Source: Legionella sp. (GTDB taxonomy: Bacteria > Pseudomonadota > Gammaproteobacteria > Legionellales > Legionellaceae). From it: a stretch of 8,850 bases of DNA. Below are positions 5,907 to 8,850 of the stretch, piece by piece. The DNA is taken from NCBI GenBank assembly GCA_003507515.1, contig DNVL01000252.1, forward strand, positions 535-9,384, given 5' to 3'. The notes below the pieces were generated by a model, which saw only the letters and a program-made list of their open reading frames with translations, made no database searches and had not been told where the DNA came from. The first letter of the stretch is position 1. Each line of letters starts with the position of its first letter. A program made the translations under genes and the position numbers.

Positions 5907-7553
5907 TTAACTCCTCTTGTTCATAATAGCGACGACCCCACCCAAAAGGGCGGTTCCGAAGGCAACGATGGCCAGTCTTTCGTGCGAAATGCCATTAAAG
6001 TAGCACACCTGACTAAAAACCAACAGGGCAACAAACACGCCCAAGCCAAATCCTTTATATCCAGCCCGGTGTGATGCATCGTGCGTATTTTGCGTTTTTT
6101 TTGCGTCTAAAGTCAACATTTTCTCTTCTTTGCTTAAACGCAGGAGGTCATTGATGAGGCGGGGCATATGCGGAAGTTCCTCCATAAAGAAAGGCACGTT
6201 CTCACGCAGGCGTTTCATCAGCATGCGTGGCCCCATTTGTTCCTTCATCCATTTTTCGAGAAAGGGTTTGGCACTCGCCCACAGATCCAGGTCAGGATAA
6301 AGCTGTCGGCCCAAGCCTTCTACGGCAAACAATGTTTTTTGTAGCAAGACCAACTGCGGCTGGACTTCCATTTGGAATCGACGGGCCACTTGAAATAGCC
6401 TTAAAACAACGAGTGCAAAAGAAATGTCTTTGAGGGGTTTTTCAAAAATAGGCTCACACACGGTTCGAATCGCGCTTTCAAATGCCTCAACCCGAGTGTT
6501 GCGGGCGACCCAACCCGACTCCACATGCAGGAGTGCAACGCGCTTGTAGTCACGATTAAAAAACGCCACTAAATTTTCTGCAAGGTAACGTTGGTCATGT
6601 GCGTTGAGTGTGCCAATAATGCCAAAGTCGATGCAAATGTATTGGGGATTATCAGGATTCTCGCGCGATACAAAGATATTGCCGGGGTGCATGTCCGCAT
6701 GGAAAAAACAGTCACGAAACACTTGTGTGAAAAAAATTTCGATCCCGCGCACGGCCAATTTTTTGAGGTCTATTCCGCAGGCATTGATTTGTGGTACATC
6801 GGCAACGGGGATACCATAAATACGCTCTATGACCATCACGTTTTTTCGCACATAATCCCAGTGGACTTCTGGAATATACAGCAAGGGGGAGTCGTTGAAA
6901 TTGCGTCGCAACTGTGCGCCATTGGCCGCTTCTCGTTCCAGGTCGAGCTCGTCTAACAAGGTGCGTTCGAATTCTTGTACGACTTCTTTCGGTTTAAACC
7001 GCTTGCTGTCAGGCCAATAGCGATCCGCCCAGTTAGCCATCGTGTGCATCAGGCTTAGATCTTGGTCAATGATGGTGTGCATGTTCGGGCGAAGAATTTT
7101 AACCACAACGTCTTCACCGCTTTTTAGTGTGGCCGCGTGAACTTGTGCCATGGATGCAGAGGCCAGTGGCAGGGGGTCGAAATATGCAAATACGTCGCAT
7201 GCTGGGCGTTTGAATGCGTCATTGACAATATTTAAAGCTATTTCGCTAGCAAACGGAGGGACGTTGTCTTGTAGTTTGCGTAACTCTAGAGCAATATCCG
7301 CCGGTAAAATATCGGGGCGTGTTGATAGGGCTTGTCCTAGTTTGATAAAAATAGGCCCTAGTTCCTCCAGCGTTTTTCGTACCGCCTCCCCGCGTGTTAG
7401 CGGTTTTCGACGAAATCGATTCCATGGGTTTACATAGGCCACAAATCGCAGGGGTGCAAACAGGTGCAGTGATACGATCACTTCATCCAGGCCATTTTTG
7501 GCCAACACATGGTTGATGTACAAGAGTCGTAATAATTGTTTAATGGCTTTCAT
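5907..7553 (-). CDS. ubiB: UbiB, ABC1/ADCK-type atypical kinase-like protein of ubiquinone biosynthesis
   Basis: A 548-residue member of the UbiB/COQ8/ADCK family, an ATP-binding, membrane-anchored protein needed for ubiquinone biosynthesis, thought to act by ATPase activity on the biosynthetic complex or its lipid substrates. The family KxGQ motif is in FIKLGQALSTRPDILP (about 69-84), the modified nucleotide loop in ASASMAQVH (131-139), the VVKILRP strand Lys at 152, the catalytic-loop equivalent HADMHPGN (285-292) and DFG in CIDFGIIG (307-314). Two hydrophobic helices at the C-terminus (about 503-520 and 526-545) anchor it, as in E. coli UbiB. The frame is open up to an ATG at 7613, but the extra 20 residues overlap ubiJ and are not family-like; the ATG at 7553 begins MKAIKQLLRLLYIN, fitting the usual N-terminus. 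That start overlaps ubiJ by 14 nt. Its stop is one base from tatA. Confidence 0.96.
   Translation of the reverse strand: MKAIKQLLRLLYINHVLAKNGLDEVIVSLHLFAPLRFVAYVNPWNRFRRKPLTRGEAVRKTLEELGPIFIKLGQALSTRPDILPADIALELRKLQDNVPPFASEIALNIVNDAFKRPACDVFAYFDPLPLASASMAQVHAATLKSGEDVVVKILRPNMHTIIDQDLSLMHTMANWADRYWPDSKRFKPKEVVQEFERTLLDELDLEREAANGAQLRRNFNDSPLLYIPEVHWDYVRKNVMVIERIYGIPVADVPQINACGIDLKKLAVRGIEIFFTQVFRDCFFHADMHPGNIFVSRENPDNPQYICIDFGIIGTLNAHDQRYLAENLVAFFNRDYKRVALLHVESGWVARNTRVEAFESAIRTVCEPIFEKPLKDISFALVVLRLFQVARRFQMEVQPQLVLLQKTLFAVEGLGRQLYPDLDLWASAKPFLEKWMKEQMGPRMLMKRLRENVPFFMEELPHMPRLINDLLRLSKEEKMLTLDAKKTQNTHDASHRAGYKGFGLGVFVALLVFSQVCYFNGISHERLAIVAFGTALLGGVVAIMNKRS
5911..5917 (-). promoter_or_regulatory. 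Ribosome binding site of tatA, inside the ubiB 3' end
   Basis: The minus strand reads AGAGGAG, 5 nt before the tatA ATG, a near-ideal Shine-Dalgarno sequence. It lies within the last codons of ubiB, so ribosomes finishing ubiB can reload on tatA. It fixes the start of this very short gene. Confidence 0.8.
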
Positions 7554-8157
7554 GAGGCGCCAACAGTTGGTTAATATGGGCGGCAAGGCGCTCAACGCGC
7601 AAAGATAGCTCATCTACGTCTTTAAAAAAATCATTGATTTCTTCACGTGGGGGAAATAAACGCTGTTCGTCTTGTACGTAGGCGGTGATGTTTTGGCGCA
7701 TGCTTCTGCTGATCTGCTGTTTGAACGCCAGGCCTTTGCGCATAAAAGAACCGATTTGGTGTGCCACCACATCACCTGTGAAGTGTGCTAAATGGCCTTC
7801 CCAATCAATGTTTAATTCATCAAATAATCGTTTCACATCCTGCCCGAGCGCCACATCACCGGACATTTTAATCGAGTCGTTAAATAACGATCGCACTTTA
7901 GAGACGGGCAATACGCTCAGGCGAATCAAGCCGAGCGGGCTGCTGTGGATGATGGTATTGGGCGGTTCATTATGGCTTGCTAGTAATTGCAATTCATGGT
8001 GCATAAAACGGATAAAAAAATGCACGCTCAGCGGGCTAATGATGATCTCCAAGACCTTGCCATGGAGGGCTTGTATTTTTGCGGTACTTGCGTCATCCAG
8101 AGACAAGGCTTGGTTTATCGCTTTTTGCAGTGCGACCAACGAGTATTTTTTAATCAT
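7540..8157 (-). CDS. ubiJ: UbiJ, SCP2-domain ubiquinone biosynthesis accessory protein
   Basis: A 205-residue protein, close in length to E. coli UbiJ (formerly YigP, 201). The first half resembles an SCP2 sterol-carrier-type lipid-binding domain and ends in the family stretch MSGDVALGQDVKRLFDEL; it continues with IDWEGHLAHFTGDVVAHQIG, matching the GD...GDI pattern of UbiJ. The last about 40 residues are helical, with a heptad-like run (VDELSLRVERLAAHINQLL) that could form a coiled coil with UbiK or itself. In E. coli UbiJ binds lipid and helps assemble the soluble Ubi metabolon. The start at 8157 is preferred over an in-frame ATG at 8196, which would overlap ubiE; GAGAG lies just upstream of 8157. 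It sits 7 nt after ubiE. Confidence 0.9.
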   Translation of the reverse strand: MIKKYSLVALQKAINQALSLDDASTAKIQALHGKVLEIIISPLSVHFFIRFMHHELQLLASHNEPPNTIIHSSPLGLIRLSVLPVSKVRSLFNDSIKMSGDVALGQDVKRLFDELNIDWEGHLAHFTGDVVAHQIGSFMRKGLAFKQQISRSMRQNITAYVQDEQRLFPPREEINDFFKDVDELSLRVERLAAHINQLLAPHESH

Positions 8158-8164
8158 ATCGCTC

Positions 8165-8850
8165 TCAGTATTTGTAGGCAATGTGCAATGCAACAATGCC
8201 CCCGCTTAAATTATGGTAATGGCAATCTTCAAACCCCGCCTGTTCTATCATGGCTTTTAAATCGTCTTGGGAAGGATGCATGCGAATCGATTCGGCTAGG
8301 TATTGGTAGCTGGCCGCATCTTGTGCAAACAGTTGACCGAATTTGGGCAATACATTGAATGAATACCAATCGTAAATGGGTTTTAAACCGGGAAGTGTGG
8401 GGGTTGAAAACTCAAGAATCATGACTTTCCCGCCGGGTTTGCACACGCGAAACATTGAGCACAGGGCGGCTTGTTTATCTGTTACATTGCGTAAGCCAAA
8501 CGCCATGGTGATGCAATGAAACGCATGATTAGCAAACGGCAGGTGTTCGGCATTGGCTTGTGCATAGTTAATATTGGCTTGCAATCCTTCATCTAACAAA
8601 CGGTCTCGACCCACGGATAACATGGCTGCATTGATATCCGCTAAAACAACCTGCCCAGTCTTGCCCACTTGGGCCGATAACAGACGCGTTAAATCACCAC
8701 TGCCACCGGCTAGATCGAGCACCGAGTATCCTGGGCGAACCTGGCTCAATTGAATGGTGAATTGTTTCCATAGGCGATGAATGCCGCAAGACATGAGATC
8801 GTTCATTAAATCGTAGTTTTTTGCAACGGAATGAAATACCGCGCCTACTT
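8165..8850 (-). CDS. ubiE: UbiE, ubiquinone/menaquinone C-methyltransferase, 5' end cut by window edge
   Basis: A SAM-dependent methyltransferase that C-methylates 2-polyprenyl-6-methoxy-1,4-benzoquinol (and demethylmenaquinol where present). The frame has no stop up to the right edge: 227 residues are visible, including [16 protein letters not shown] at the start, which aligns with residues inside E. coli UbiE (251 aa), so about 20 N-terminal residues lie outside the window and the Met at 8806 is internal. SAM motif I is [11 protein letters not shown], followed by the acidic residue in VVLADIN, NAEHLPF, the UbiE signature [21 protein letters not shown], and [16 protein letters not shown] near the end. 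It is the first visible gene of the ubiE-ubiJ-ubiB-tatA-tatB unit; the operon promoter must lie further right. Confidence 0.97.
   Translation of the reverse strand, partial: VGAVFHSVAKNYDLMNDLMSCGIHRLWKQFTIQLSQVRPGYSVLDLAGGSGDLTRLLSAQVGKTGQVVLADINAAMLSVGRDRLLDEGLQANINYAQANAEHLPFANHAFHCITMAFGLRNVTDKQAALCSMFRVCKPGGKVMILEFSTPTLPGLKPIYDWYSFNVLPKFGQLFAQDAASYQYLAESIRMHPSQDDLKAMIEQAGFEDCHYHNLSGGIVALHIAYKY

Noticed and set aside
5754..6074. Plus-strand open frame (106 codons) opposite tatA and the ubiB 3' end.
   Set aside because: It is antisense to two well-supported genes and its translation has no family features.
6591..6956. Long plus-strand open frame (121 codons) opposite ubiB.
   Set aside because: It is antisense to strongly conserved UbiB codons including the HADMHPGN and DFG region, has no recognisable protein features and is a coding shadow.
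7685..8358. Two overlapping plus-strand open frames opposite ubiJ and ubiE.
   Set aside because: Both are antisense to recognisable ubi genes, with low-complexity cysteine- and serine-rich translations typical of shadows.

Overview
The window reads as a piece of a gammaproteobacterial chromosome, most probably from the Legionellales or a close relative. This rests on the gammaproteobacterial order ubiE-ubiJ-ubiB-tatA-tatB, on tatC not following tatB (as I recall, tatC is also unlinked from tatAB in Legionella), and on a moderate base composition. The assignment is an inference; no rRNA or other marker is present. Hand counts on a few 60-base lines suggest that the left end (about 1-1460) is clearly more AT-rich than the ubi genes on the right.

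Right block (about 5496-8850, minus strand): ubiE (5' end cut by the window edge), ubiJ, ubiB, tatA and tatB follow one another with gaps of 1-7 nt or overlaps of 4-14 nt. This is one transcription unit. The first three genes serve ubiquinone biosynthesis: a C-methyltransferase, an SCP2-type lipid-binding accessory protein and an atypical ABC1/ADCK-type kinase-like protein. The last two encode the TatA and TatB membrane subunits of the twin-arginine translocase. The 53-codon tatA gene is easily missed.

Middle block (2255-5404, minus strand): after a 91-nt gap comes a KgtP-like MFS dicarboxylate transporter, then crcB (fluoride channel) starting inside the transporter stop codon (ATGA overlap), then 28 nt later a class I CPD photolyase. 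These three probably form a second operon of transport, fluoride and UV-stress functions.

Left block (1-2220): two divergently transcribed genes share a 98-110 bp intergenic region. On the minus strand, running off the left edge, is a ribonucleotide-reductase-like large subunit that keeps the three active-site cysteines and the catalytic Glu but has Ala where the usual Asn of the N-x-C-x-E motif sits. On the plus strand is a uridine-kinase-family P-loop kinase whose base-contacting residues are also changed. The region between them holds a perfect 12-bp palindrome that gives a TATAAT box on both strands, plus copies of a 9-bp AT-rich element. This pair is the least ordinary part of the window: it may be a small nucleoside/nucleotide-modifying module separate from housekeeping dNTP synthesis. 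The remainder is conserved core metabolism. No tRNA, rRNA, CRISPR array, insertion sequence or convincing rho-independent terminator was seen.
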